From: Hymenoscyphus infarciens
Lineage: Eukaryota; Ascomycota; Leotiomycetes; Helotiales; Helotiaceae
Assembly: GCA_001414345.1 (NCBI GenBank)
Contig: LLCB01000043.1
Location: 1 to 64,000 of the forward strand
DNA length: 64,000 nt
Direction: 5' to 3'
Shown: positions 47,568-58,772 of the stretch, in pieces
Layout of the letters: every line of letters starts with the position of its first letter
How positions within the stretch are numbered: position 1 is the stretch's first letter
Notes under the pieces: generated by a model
What the model was told of the DNA's origin: nothing
Databases searched by the model: none
The model's input: the letters and a program-made list of their open reading frames with translations, nothing else
Program-made: the position numbers and the translations under genes

Positions 47568-50417
47568 TTACTTTGGTGCCGCTGTGATGACACCTTCATA
47601 CTCTCTACTAGCAATCAACTCTATCGTTCGCTGGAAATGACGTTTAGGATGATCCATCGTGGCTGATTCTTGGTTGGTTTGGAGATTTGAATGGATGAGT
47701 TCAATGAGGCCGTTGAGATATTTGGTTGTGATCTGAATTTGTTAGTGGATTCTTTCGTTCACAGGGAAATTGTACATACTGCCTCATTCTGTTGATCAAA
47801 ATAATAGACATATCGGTTTAGAATTTCAACGAAAAGCTCGACGGATACAGCGGTATCCATGCATGTGTCTGCTACCCGAAGAGCACGTTGTAGGCATTCA
47901 AGAACTCTTTTGCCGTCTCGGTAAAGCTTGGAACTATTAGCGATGTTTGAAATGGGGGAATTCCGACAAAACATACATTCTTCTCGCCCTCGCCCTCCTC
48001 TGTCTCACCCTTTGCAGCCACAGGTACAGCCCACCACAAGTGACTCGCGAGATAAACTGCTCTACACTGATCGGGCTTTTTGAGCAATTTGCTTCCATGT
48101 TGAGCACATTTCGTGATCAACGCGTCGTAATTTTCTCGGCTGAAATTTCTACTCTCATGTAGTGCTCCTGCGATGATTGCAACTGCTTGAAACTGGGCTT
48201 TCGAGTCGCTGATTTGCTCCTCGTAAATTGTGAAAGCTTGTACAAAGAACTCGTAACTGACGGCTTCTGGTCCAGTTTGGTCGGCAATCTGGCCACATGC
48301 AACAAAAAGGCGGATACACAATTCTGCAGCACTTGGTACACGAGTGCTTAGTGTAGAAAGGGATGCGTGAATGAATTTGTAAAGAGCTGATAATTGGGTC
48401 TCCCAGTTATCGTCGTAGTGCTCTCTTGCTTTGTATCTTCTGGCAAGCTTCATTGCTGCCGTAATCAATGCTGGCGTGGTGAATTTGATACGCTCATTGC
48501 CCTCCACGTACGCTTTTCTTGTCATTTGGAGGAGTTTGAATTGGGTGTCGTTGTTATCGCTGTTGATTAGATGAACTATTCGGGCGAGCCACCCCTGTTC
48601 TTCTATTGTCTCGTCCGTTTCCATTGCTTTCCGTTGATTTACACCTGGATAACCACCAGGTTGCTGACTGCCCTCCTTGATCAGAACTTTCAAAATCTCC
48701 AACACACCCTCAAGAGATGCAAGTGTGGATATTTTGGTTTGATTACGCTGTAAGCTACGAGCTACCTCGCCTGCTACAGCCCTGCGCGTGGGATAGGTTT
48801 GGGAGTGAAGTAAAGGAACGTAGGTCGGGAGCGAGAGAGCTGTGAAGAGAGAAACATAAGACTTCATTGGCGCTAGGAGAAGATTTAATAAGTTGGTTTG
48901 AGCTTCTGGGGAGTGGAGATCTGCACTGTTGGCGTGCTGCTTGACTTTCTGGTTGGCATAATCCAGGATTTGATCGACATAATCAAGACGGTCTGGGTAG
49001 ATTTTCAGAGCAAGGTTTGCCAGAGATACTAAAAGAGCCGTGGTATCTTGAATCGGAAGATGCTGGGCATTGACTAGATTCATAACTTGCTCAAAGAATA
49101 TTTCATAGAGCTTGATACTATCCGGTATACCTCCAGTTTTAACATCTTCTGTTCCATCGTTTCCGTTGATGGGTTCCGTCTGTTCTTCTGGTTTGGAATC
49201 GGAAGGAGGGGCTTCGGGTTGTTCTGATTCGGTCTTCTTAGTGGGGTCTTCGCCGTCGCCATTCGGGGTGGCTTGAGCCTCTTGGCCATTCGTTTCTGTT
49301 GATGTTTCTGGCGCTGGAGAAGTCTGTTCTGTTTTGCTCTCTTTATCCAAATCAATCTTCTCTAGGAGTTTCGCAATTGCCTCTTCTTCTCGCTTCTGAC
49401 GGTCTTCCGGTTGCTGGGCGTCTGATTCGCGTGCTGCGTATGATGATAATCTGTCCATCAACGCAATCACAATCACCTTGACATTTACATGAGGATTAAG
49501 GCGGGAAACCGCTGCTAAGAATTGGTCGAGGGTATGAAGGTGGTATTCGTCCGGGAAAACTTGTGTGATGACCTCGAGAAGATATTCCTGGGCCAGCACA
49601 TCTCGACATTGCACAACCTGTTCCAATAATGGTTGCAGGATGGCATTTTTGTATGTTTCCAAATCCACCAAGTGGCTCAGTCGAACAAGGTTATTACCCA
49701 CGAGCAATTGCAGCTCTTTCCGCTCTTGCGTCCGCAGTTCCCTCTCTCTCGAATGTCCCTGATGTTGCAATCGCACCCAAAGCTTGTTCATCTCCACAAA
49801 GTTGGTCAATGTAAAGCTGATTGAGTCCTGCAGATTTCCCTCTGGGCCGTCGCTGTTTCCGGTTGGGCAATTCTCTCGAGCTTGCCCTGAAAGGTAGTAT
49901 CGTAAAAAAAGCCCCCGCACCGGATGCTGAACTCCCCTACTCATCTCCATCATATCCTTCATGATCTCCTTGACTGGCGCATCGGGAATCGACATGTAAA
50001 CAGTCCCAACCGTTATCATCAAGTATAATCGAGGTATAATGTTGCCCGCATATTGAACCAGTTCGTATAAATCGGCCAGATGATTGACGGGATGCGAATC
50101 CTTAAGGTAGGCAGAGAGGTGCCGTAGGGCATCAAATACGCCCATGTAAAGTTCATAGTATTGCTTTGGTCCCAGACTACTAGTTCGAAGTTCGGAAACG
50201 AGGGTAGAGCTACAGACGGACGGTCAGCGAAATGGAACAGCAAATCCTGCGAGCAAAAGGAAACCACCCAAGAAGTACCGTACCTGCATTTCAATGCGTC
50301 CATGAGCTTTCCCGGAGTCTCCAGGCATTTGCGCATCAAATGCGTCTGCTGCCTCACCACCGTCAACGCATCTTCCAGCAATCTGGCTTGGTCTTCCACT
50401 ATCGGAGGACTAGCCAT
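47568..50417 (-). CDS. vps35: Retromer core subunit Vps35
   Basis: Vps35 is the alpha-solenoid scaffold of retromer, which returns sorting receptors from endosomes to the Golgi. Four exons fit: 50417-50284, 50209-47977, 47926-47780 and 47732-47568 (introns 74, 50 and 47 nt), 892 residues. The N-terminus reads [11 protein letters not shown] and the PRLYLM motif (about residue 100), which contacts Vps26 and Rab7 in known retromers, is intact. [12 protein letters not shown] follows near 135. A Glu/Pro/Thr-rich low-complexity insertion (about 330-400) interrupts the solenoid. The end ([13 protein letters not shown] in exon 3, [10 protein letters not shown] and REYEGVI in exon 4) is typical. The acceptor before LYRD is CCAAG, 7 nt beyond a nearer TAG that would put the frame out. 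Confidence 0.96.
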
Positions 50418-50849
50418 GTTGACAATCTAGAGCTGAATATTTGCACAGTGGCTTGTTGAGCTCAATCAGCACTCATCGATGTTGTGCGGCGTGGTTCGAG
50501 AATGGCGATGTGCAGGTAGCTGTGCTGCTCAAGGTGTTGGTTGATGCTGATCCCAGGATGCGCTCGCTATGTGTACGGTTGCCGTCATCAGCCACCGCAG
50601 GCAATTTATGGTAGTCCATGCTCAAGGTCACAGAAAGTTCAAGATGAAGAGGACAAGTTTTAGAGTACAAGTTAATTAAGTATTATCTTATTATCTATCT
50701 ACTGACACATCGAGGCGTCAATCCATTATTATTCCCAAAAATCCATCCAACGCCAATTTAATATGCCGCGCTTCCCAGCTCTTGGTGCGCTTATCTTTAT
50801 GCAATGCAAAATGCAAAATGCCCCAATCCAAAATATACAACAAAGTTGT
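50418..50849. other. Upstream region of Vps35
   Basis: 432 bp with no gene visible. A short AATGCAAAATGC duplication lies near 50800-50822. Confidence 0.5.
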
Positions 50850-51875
50850 TCACATGAAAAATCTATTAATGCTCCATTGAGCCTTGTTTTCTGGCGTTCG
50901 TTTGGATTTGAGATCGCGTTTCTGTTCTGCCTGGTGAGCTAATAGCTGACCTTTTGGCATGTATTCAGTTCGTTTGTTTAGTTTACTAACCCCTCCTTCA
51001 GAGCGGACAACAGGGGTTGAGAGGGCCTCGGTACTTGTAGGTAATATAGTCGCAATCAACAAAGTTGCCCGGGCACTATCTGGAATAGCGGTACGGGTGG
51101 CGGTACGGGTGGAATTCGACCATGCGGGATAGGTTGTGTGCCATTGACCATTGCCGGATGAAGTGGTTGTAGAGCTCGAAATGGAGCTGCTGCTGCTGCT
51201 GCTGCTGCTAGCTTGAGGTGTAGCGGTTGTGGTAGGGATCGGTTGCGGGGAGGTTCCGGTTACAGAAGGAGTCGAGGAACTTGATGAGCTTGAGATGCTT
51301 GTTTCTGCGGATGTCGAGGATGGAGAAGTTGGCGTTGCCGACTGCTCGGAAGAAGTCTTAGCAGACGAAGTTTCGGCAGGAGAGCTTGTAGGACTCGCAG
51401 AGCTCGACTCGATTGAGGTAGTTGTTGGCGCGGCAGAAGTTGAATCAGAGCTTGAGGGCGCAGGTGCTGGGACTTCGATGGTAATTGGAGGAGAGCTGAC
51501 ATTGATGATTGAGTATCCGGTCGCTGTGACGGTTGTTGGAGAAGGAGCGCCGGTAATGGTTTGAGTACGATCAGAGCCTTGAATGATTTCCGTCGAGGTT
51601 ACTGGAGGTAGTGTAACTTTGCTGGTTTCGACGATCGTCTTTGGTGGACTAGTTTCGGTTTTGATGATTGTTGACACGACTTGAGGTGTATCTCCACCAC
51701 TCCCAGGGGTCGCATCAGCTCCGCCATCAACGGGAACGACCGAGTATGTAGCCCTAGGAACAAGTTCCGGAACAAAGACATCGCGAGGGGAGAGCGGTAA
51801 CGACGAGGTCAAAGCAAAAAGACATGAGAGAGAAAAGAGAGAAAAGAGAGTGGGGTTTGATGTGTTGAAGCGCAT
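50850..51875 (-). CDS. Secreted Ser/Thr-rich protein with C-terminal Kex2-type sites
   Basis: Single exon, 341 residues. A signal peptide (MRFNTSNPTLFSLFSLSCLF, cut near 25) is followed by about 250 residues rich in Ser, Thr, Pro and Ala, likely O-glycosylated, with runs of up to nine Ser encoded by AGC repeats. There is no C-terminal hydrophobic tail, so it is not a typical GPI-anchored wall protein. The last 45 residues are different: charged and basic, with Lys-Arg pairs at 301-302, 319-320 and 325-326. Kex2 cutting would release peptides of 16, 4 and 15 residues. This could be a secreted peptide precursor; a wall protein with a chance dibasic tail is the alternative. No family recognised. 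Confidence 0.7.
   Translation of the reverse strand: MRFNTSNPTLFSLFSLSCLFALTSSLPLSPRDVFVPELVPRATYSVVPVDGGADATPGSGGDTPQVVSTIIKTETSPPKTIVETSKVTLPPVTSTEIIQGSDRTQTITGAPSPTTVTATGYSIINVSSPPITIEVPAPAPSSSDSTSAAPTTTSIESSSASPTSSPAETSSAKTSSEQSATPTSPSSTSAETSISSSSSSSTPSVTGTSPQPIPTTTATPQASSSSSSSSSISSSTTTSSGNGQWHTTYPAWSNSTRTATRTAIPDSARATLLIATILPTSTEALSTPVVRSEGGVSKLNKRTEYMPKGQLLAHQAEQKRDLKSKRTPENKAQWSINRFFM
51187..51209. repeat. (CTG)n trinucleotide run inside the Ser-rich gene
   Basis: Seven to eight units that encode a Ser run on the minus strand. Confidence 0.9.
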
Positions 51876-53127
51876 GTTGACGACGGGTGTCTGTGTAGAG
51901 TGTGCAGAGTGTGCAGAGTGTGCAGAGTGGAATAGGCTCAGAAATCAAGTTGACACTTGCGCAGGATAACGATTGAAGGTTTGCGAAGTATGAAGAACTT
52001 ACTAGGAAGCTTACCAGACGATCGCGCAAGATATATGTGGCGATGGGTTTAAGTTGTGCGGGTGGCTGGGGGGATGTATGTTTTTGCGAGTGGTTGGTGT
52101 TTGCAAAAAGTCGGATGGCTGGGGAACGCGAAGACACAGAAAAGAGGAGACCAGCAGACGCGAATAATATATATATATATATATATATATACATAGCGTC
52201 TCCACGAGAAACTCCATTTATTGCAGTCCATTGAACAGCCATGAGATGGAACATTTGTATTGAATATTGGATGCGTTCTGCAAAGGTTGTGGTTCCAAGT
52301 ATGGTGTGGTTTTTGCCTTGCCAAGCCAATCGGAGATAACACACTATCACATGCGATATACTTAAGTCCGAAGAGTCCTCCTGCAGGTGGTCTCCGTACT
52401 GTACTTGTAGATTAGAAAAGACTTCCGCAAGAAGCCTTATATCGAACGGACGGCACTCGAAAGACGGAATCATGCCTTGCCAGATCACGAGACTTTATTA
52501 CTCTATCCGGATAGACCAAACCTGTAGGCTCTCTGTTTCTGGGTGGAAGTTTCCGAAATATGTTTCAAACTTTCAATTCCCCGCTTGCTCAGGATCTTGC
52601 TCATGATCTTGAAGTCAGGTCACTTTTCAAACATCTTGAGAACGTCGGTCGACATTTATCATCTCATAGGCCATCTCATCCTGGCTTTGCTGGCTATCCC
52701 GGGCCAGCAGCAGGTACAGACAGAGTCATGCCCCCCTCTGAAATGCCTATCGCGGGATATCTCGCCATCTTCCGCCATGTTTTGCAACGTCGACGTCGCA
52801 GCCTTTTCTTCGTTTTCTCTTTCTCCTCCTCCGAGCTATATTCCCTTCCCCAAGCGTTGCAGCTGACTATTCCTCCTTTGAGATAGTAATCTGCGGCGGG
52901 GGTATTACTTTTTTTTTGTAAGGGAATGACGCACGGAACTACTCCTCGAGCGAACAACCTTGATGGCTCTACTCACCATTTCCTTATCTAGATATACGGA
53001 GTATCCCCCACCAAGCGGAAATACTTCCTCCTCCCTCAATATCAAACTTTGCCACGACTTTCCAAAACATCAAACCATTGAATTGAAAGCTATCGAGAAC
53101 AATCTGGTTATCATTGGCATCAACACT
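51876..53127. other. Intergenic DNA between divergent genes
   Basis: Holds the promoters of the Ser-rich gene and the DUF7730-like gene. A TGTGCAGAG repeat lies at 51899-51930 and an (AT) run further on. No gene is supported. Confidence 0.5.
52166..52191. repeat. (AT)n microsatellite
   Basis: About 13 AT units, non-coding. Confidence 0.95.
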
Positions 53128-53901
53128 ATGGCGGACCAACAATCCCTCTTCATGCGCCTACCGAGCGAAATCCGGCTCGAGATATATAGCCTCCTCTTCA
53201 ACGATAGAAACCACAGTACCCTCGAGATTCGAACCGAAGATCCAGAGATATTCAAGAAGCGACAAGAAGGTCGGTGTCGAAGTTCCTATCGCGTTTTGGG
53301 GAATGGTCTTGCTCGTCAGAGCCTGGCGACAACCTATCGTCTCATCTCCGACGTAGACATACATCCCTCAATTATGGGTGTCAATCGCGAAATACACGAA
53401 GAAGCCTCCTTCCTCCTCTACAGTCGGCACAGCTTCAGCTTTGGTAAAGATATCGAGGCTATTGTACCATTCCTCTCCGACTTGACAAGCCATAGTCGAC
53501 CCCTGATCAACGAAATAACTCTCTTCAAGCAAGGCTCCGTGTACAGTCGCGATTATGATCGATGCGAATGGAGCAATGTCTGCGACTTTCTTGCGAAGAA
53601 TATGCAATTGGGGAGCCTAAAACTAGTCGTGGAAGGAGGGCGGCCCATTCTTGGATGGGACGGGCTACCAGAATACTCAATGTCTGATTTTCAAACCTTG
53701 TCCAGTGTGAAATATGAAGCATTGGAATGGGTGTGGGAGCTACTCTCAATCAAGAGTATTCGAAAGTTAGACGTTGCCTCGGAAATAAATCATTGCCCTC
53801 CATCGCATTCATCAGCAATGGCATTCTTTGCTGCATTTTCAGCATCCATCGAGACGGGCTTTGCGGAGTTTTTGAAGTCGGAACTACTTCTCAAAGCATG
53901 A
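53128..53901 (+). CDS. F-box/DUF7730-like protein
   Basis: Single exon, 257 residues from the ATG at 53128; an upstream extension in the same frame is open from 52960 but reads unlike the family. FMRLPSEIRLEIYSLLF opens the protein and MGVNREIHEEASFLLYSRHSFSF follows near 84, the paired motifs of a large fungal family annotated as DUF7730 or F-box-like. The role is unknown; such proteins are often present in many copies. It is followed by a second, distantly similar gene 670 bp downstream in the same direction. Confidence 0.72.
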   Translation: MADQQSLFMRLPSEIRLEIYSLLFNDRNHSTLEIRTEDPEIFKKRQEGRCRSSYRVLGNGLARQSLATTYRLISDVDIHPSIMGVNREIHEEASFLLYSRHSFSFGKDIEAIVPFLSDLTSHSRPLINEITLFKQGSVYSRDYDRCEWSNVCDFLAKNMQLGSLKLVVEGGRPILGWDGLPEYSMSDFQTLSSVKYEALEWVWELLSIKSIRKLDVASEINHCPPSHSSAMAFFAAFSASIETGFAEFLKSELLLKA

Positions 53902-54573
53902 TTGGGAAGGGAGAAATGTCCGGGCTTTTTGGCGTGCATGTTCAGCTTCTTATATCCGAGCACAGTCATCTTGTTGGTTTTGCCTTGCCACAACTTTGCA
54001 GTCACTTTACTTTTTGTGAACTCGCGATTTTGTCTTCAATTTTGACGGCTTGATGGGGATTGTTTCCGGGCAACTTATTAGACTAATTCTAACGAAATGG
54101 GAAATTCATTGACAATCATTAGATGTTTCAACATTTGTGCGCTTTTACAATTCTTCATTTTACACAACCATGAATCGAATGGAGCGATTACATTTGATTG
54201 ACCAAGCGTCGGGAGTTGTGAATAGCGGTCAAGACTAACAGCCGTTTTGGATGACCGGTGAAGAGCCCAATGCCAACGCAATGGCATTTTCCCAGAAACT
54301 AACCTACCGCAATCGGATGACCATTTAATTTGGCGTTTCTGTTTGGCCTGGAAAAGTTGGGATGACCCACAAAAAGAAGAAGAAGAAGAAACGCCATTTA
54401 AGCATTCGCTTGCAGCGGCTGCGCCGTATCCGGGAACTTAGAGGATGGTCCTGCAAGCCAACCGGTGGCGATAGGCAGAATTTTCATACAGTATACACGA
54501 TATATATTTCTTGAATTTTACAGATCGCTTTCGCGAACTCTTTCCCAAAGTGATTGACAGTCAAGCAAAAGCA

Positions 54574-55557
54574 ATGTCATCAACTCCACCAAGCCCCCCA
54601 CCGGACCAACATTCCGAACTCCCTCTACCAACAATAAACAACACCATACTCGTAACCCCAACTCCGTCACTATCACCAACATCAAAAGCAGAAACCCATC
54701 AGCCATTCCGCTTTCTAGACCTCTCCATAGAAATCCGTCTGCAAATCTACACGTACCTCCTCCCACCTCAGCATCACACGGTCACAACACGAATCCCCTC
54801 CAACCCTTTTTTCTACAATTCTTCTTTTTCTTCCTCTTCCTCTGCTGAGACTTCTCTGTATCCTTTTGGGAAAAGTGCTCCGAGGAGGAATGTGAGTTAT
54901 GCAGTCACCTCTGCCTCTCCAGCATCGAGGGGCGTAGGGAGAGAAGAGAGACTTGAAATCTTCCCCGAGATGCTCAGGGTCTCCAAACAGATCTTGAGGG
55001 AAGCAGAACCAGTTCTCTACGGCCATCCAGCCGTAGTGTGGGGTTTTGGACTGGGATTTGAAGGCTTACCCGGTTTTCTCGGCCAGAGATCAGAGGTTGC
55101 AAGAGGATTTGTTAGGAGAATCAGGGGGGCGGGCTGTGTGACTGGGGGTGCGGATTCGAAATTTCTTTCCACCTGTGAGTTCATGGGAAATCAACTCACT
55201 GGGTTGCAAAATATCGAATTTACGATCTGGGGAGAAGGTTTTGGGGATAGTTCTGAGGGGGGAGAGAAATATTTGGTTTCTTTCGGGGCGAGAAACCAGG
55301 AAAGCATGGGGGACGGTGGTGATGGTGGTGATGGATGGAAGGAGAGGAAATGGAGGGAATGGGAGTGGACTAGGGGGTTCTTTGAGCTGGCGGGATTGAG
55401 GCGGTTGGTTATTAGGGAGTGGAGGTTTAGAGAGGGGGGTGAGAAGGAGGGGTTGGATGGGTGGCTTGCGAGGCAGATGGTTAGGAATGGGTTGGTGAGG
55501 GATAGGATGGTTGGTGAGGGGGCGGTTGTCGAGAGGAGGTTTGTTGTTTGTTTGTGA
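54574..55557 (+). CDS. Second DUF7730-like protein
   Basis: Single exon, 327 residues from the first in-frame ATG (54574). The N-terminal 45 residues are Pro/Ser-rich. FLDLSIEIRLQIYTYLL (about 49-65) is followed near 133 by MLRVSKQILREAEPVLYG, the same two-part signature as its neighbour. The C-terminal half is Gly-, Arg- and Trp-rich with a GDGGDGGDGW run near 250. Codon use in that half leans to GGG and AGG, unlike its neighbours, giving a G-rich strand. Function unknown. Confidence 0.65.
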   Translation: MSSTPPSPPPDQHSELPLPTINNTILVTPTPSLSPTSKAETHQPFRFLDLSIEIRLQIYTYLLPPQHHTVTTRIPSNPFFYNSSFSSSSSAETSLYPFGKSAPRRNVSYAVTSASPASRGVGREERLEIFPEMLRVSKQILREAEPVLYGHPAVVWGFGLGFEGLPGFLGQRSEVARGFVRRIRGAGCVTGGADSKFLSTCEFMGNQLTGLQNIEFTIWGEGFGDSSEGGEKYLVSFGARNQESMGDGGDGGDGWKERKWREWEWTRGFFELAGLRRLVIREWRFREGGEKEGLDGWLARQMVRNGLVRDRMVGEGAVVERRFVVCL

Positions 55558-55950
55558 GTGGGTTTGGGGGCAACGTTGACAGATTTGGGAAAGGGATGGG
55601 TTAGATGGGCGTTTATCTGGTTTGGGAGATGGATTAGAAGTAGGGCTACTAAAAGAATATATAAAACACCTTTTCAATTCATCATTCATTTCTGTTATTT
55701 ATTCGATAGTTCCTTTTATATAGTATAATTAGTATGTATATACTTGTAAGATAGTTTATGAAATTTCTAAAAAAGATACTAGAGTAGAATCTTAAAGGTC
55801 CGACGGAATAATAAAACCCCGGGTAACGTGAGATGGAAAATGGGACCTTAAGTATCGACTACTCTAGCTACCTCTCCAACCCCTATATAAGTGTCCTCTT
55901 CCTTCCTCTTCCTTCCACCCTCATTCTTTACCTCTTCTCTAACTCTCTTA

Positions 55951-56006
55951 CAGTGAGTTGCGAGTTAAGCTTGAATTTGCCCACTTTTTTTGTAATCCGA
56001 GCTTTT
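55951..56006. repeat. Left terminal inverted repeat of the MITE
   Basis: Pairs with 56428-56483; the few mismatches are mostly transitions. Confidence 0.85.
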
Positions 56007-56427
56007 TGAGAAAATTCTTTGATTTCCCCCCTTTTTAGGTACTCTTTTACCTTTTACTTAATAATAACGTATAATATACTATTTATAAGAATAGGAAAGA
56101 AAAGGCTTATATCTTCTCTTATACTTTATAAACTTTATAGAATAAAAACAGATAATTTTATATCTATCTTAATTTTTATAGAGTCTTAGTATAGCCTATT
56201 ATTAACCTTATAGCCTTATAAGGCACGTAGAGGTAGTGAAAAAAATTTAAAAGAAAAGGGGTAATTTTAAGAATTATTTATCCTTTAGTTTACTTTTATT
56301 ATACTTACTTTAAATTAATAAGTAATATAGAAGAGAGATAATTAGATATAGCGCTTCTTTCTAGCTAGGCCTCGTCTCTTTTAGAGTACTTTTATTTTCT
56401 GTCTTTTAAAGAAAGGAGGAAATAAAA

Positions 56428-56483
56428 AAAAGCTCGGATTATAAAAAAAGTGAGCAGATTCAAGCTTAACTCGCAACTCACGG
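56428..56483. repeat. Right terminal inverted repeat of the MITE
   Basis: Inverse of 55951-56006, ending CTCACGG before TA. Confidence 0.85.
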
Positions 56484-56485
56484 TA

Positions 56486-56995
56486 ACTCCAATTTTACTA
56501 AAAAAAACACAAGAGACACCGTCCCATGTTACCTCTACTTAAAATAGATAGTCCAGCCCTAAATTTCACTTCAAATGCCACTACTTTGATGAATATTCGG
56601 ATTTTCAACTTCAATTAGTTACTCTAATTGGAAGAGATAATTGATATAATGTCATGGATTTTTAGGGTGGTGAGCTAGGCTTTGCGGGAAGGGGTTTGTT
56701 GTTGGATCGGTTGGTACTAATTGGATTGATCTTTGTTGCTTTTGTACACGCTTGGTGGGGGTTTCTCTTTTTTTTGCCTCGCTACTGATCGTGCTCTATC
56801 GAGGGAGTGTGAGTACTACTCGCGAAATTGAGAGTTGATCACTCGAAACAAAAATGAGCTTGTCGCTGATCTGTGTAAACCACAAATAGCCCATGCAGAA
56901 AACAGAGAATATGATCTTCCAAAGGAAATTTTAGTTCTTCAATGTCCTCTTGATCAATATGTCTAATTTTCCTCGACTGTCGCCTATTTTGTAAC
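56486..56995. other. Upstream region of the RING pseudogene
   Basis: 510 bp of ordinary composition with no gene or repeat of note. Confidence 0.5.
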
Positions 56996-58240
56996 ATGAG
57001 TGTTTACCAAGCGAAAGCCTATGATCTCACACAAGTAGGAAACACAAAGAGAGGCGGGGACCAAGGACCTTTGAGGCAAACAAAAACGACGAGTAGACAA
57101 GAAGAATTGGATCTTTATGGACCTCTTTCAGGTGACTTCAATCGCATTGTCTTCGACAAGCCACAACCCAAAACCAAAGCCTTAATTTTTGGTGTCTTTT
57201 TTAACTGGCTTATCCATCTTCGTAGAATGAATGTTATTGTTTCTTGTGAGCTTGATCACCCTCAGACCTTTTGTTCGGGTATGAAGAGTAAACAGAGGCG
57301 GTTCTCATTTGTATCTAAGTTCATGGAGACGAAGCACTTGTAGAATCAGTCACTTCTCAGCAGCTTTGATTTATTCTTCAGAATGTGTCATCTATTTGGA
57401 GTGCAGCATTCGTGTCTTTGCGAGGATTCTAAGATCAATGTACTCTGTTGCCTTTCAAGACCTTTTACTTTCGAGGAGGTCCAGGAACACAAGCTAGAGG
57501 AGAACAAGAGCGAGTGTTTTGGAGGTTCGTGGGATGAACCGACAATTTTCAACTTGCATGACCCATGCCTTGACTGTATCAACTTGGACGATACTCATTC
57601 TCTCCAAATAAGCCTTCGCGATGTTCACCAAGTTCACCTGCGCCTCGAAGCGGAAGCGTATAAAAAGAACTGTGCAACTATTGGATTTGTTCCCCAACTG
57701 ACAGACACAATCGCGACTCTCTTATCTCCGGAAGACTCGAGGTGGCTTCAGTCCTTTGTTCTTTCTCTTCGTTGTTCGATTGCTTTCATGCTTACGAGAC
57801 CCGAGTTGAACGACTGCCAATCTCCTTCATAACCCCAAGCCAAAGACGCATTTAATACGGTTTCGCGGCTAGAGGAATTCTCGCGCACCATAGTCAACCT
57901 GAACGTGGTTATTGCTAGAGGTAAGGATTTAGACTTGATTGACGATCCGCTTAAAGAACCACTTCCGTCTCTCTTCGAGCCTGTTCTACGGTCTGCTCTC
58001 AAAGATAACAACAAATATCTTATTTGCCACTCGACTTTTTGTAAGCCGGATGAAGACGGAGCCGTTGAAGAACCAGTCAAGTCACCATGCAACCACGTCA
58101 TAGGCTCTAGGTGTTTCAGACAGTGGGTAGTAGAAGAAGAATGCGAGAATTGCCCCCTATGCCGAGCTGGGTTTTCCAGAGCAACTCACAACTTTCCACA
58201 TAGAACACCTGTCTGGTTGAAGCGAGTCCGAGGATTTTAA
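56996..58240 (+). pseudogene. RING-type protein gene broken by two in-frame stops
   Basis: One reading frame runs 415 codons from ATG 56996 to TAA 58240 and is interrupted only by TAG at 57341-57343 and TAA at 57830-57832. Each is one C-to-T step from a Gln codon in a CpA context. The last segment carries a degenerate RING finger (about 58025-58165): ICHSTFC, then PCNHVIGSRC, then CPLCR. One central ligand reads Gly, as in some fungal RING proteins, and the first pair is spaced x4. The first 350 codons resemble nothing I know. An intron removing either stop was sought; I found no in-frame donor and acceptor pair. Confidence 0.68.
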
Positions 58241-58772
58241 GCCCCCTATAATCAGCAGTTTACAACTTCTACAGTAAGTATTTTTCAATTAATATATTAT
58301 CTAGACAAGTCTTGACTCTTTTAAGTGTGATGTTATATGGCCATCTAATTCTGAAAGCATTCCCGACAAGATATCTATGCAAGTGAACTACGTCGACATA
58401 TTTGCTACTTTTTATTGTGAAGATCAGAAGATACAAGTACTTGTGGCATCACTTTGCATGTATTGGCTCTATCTTTTGCTTTCATGTAGTCTAAGCTTGC
58501 CAATCTATATAATCCTAGATACCGTACAAATCCAAGTTCTTGCAACACGAATCAAATTTCTCTTACATTTCTGTTATTGTCTAGAATCGACGAAGACAGA
58601 AGAGAACACCTCACACTGTAAGGAGAACCCGAATGACAACAACCAGCTCTTTCTCTCCTTATTCTGCTTCTTTTCGCCGGCTGCCTCATCTCTTTAAGAG
58701 CAGTCTCATAAAACCCCCAGGCAGGGTATCAATCCTCTCTTCCCCCCTTAACCATCCACCACCTCTGTCAAG
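58241..58772. other. Intergenic DNA
   Basis: T-rich and C-rich; the last 100 bases look like the leader of the next gene. No gene seen. Confidence 0.5.

Larger units (their letters stand above)
55951..56483. mobile_element. 533-bp MITE with long terminal inverted repeats
   Basis: Two arms of about 55 bp in inverted orientation (GTGAGTTGCGAGTTAAGC ... and its complement) enclose about 420 bp of RIP-like AT-rich DNA. Each end is flanked by TA (55949-55950, 56484-56485), as expected for Tc1/mariner-type targets. No transposase is encoded, so a non-autonomous element moved in trans is likely. Confidence 0.82.
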
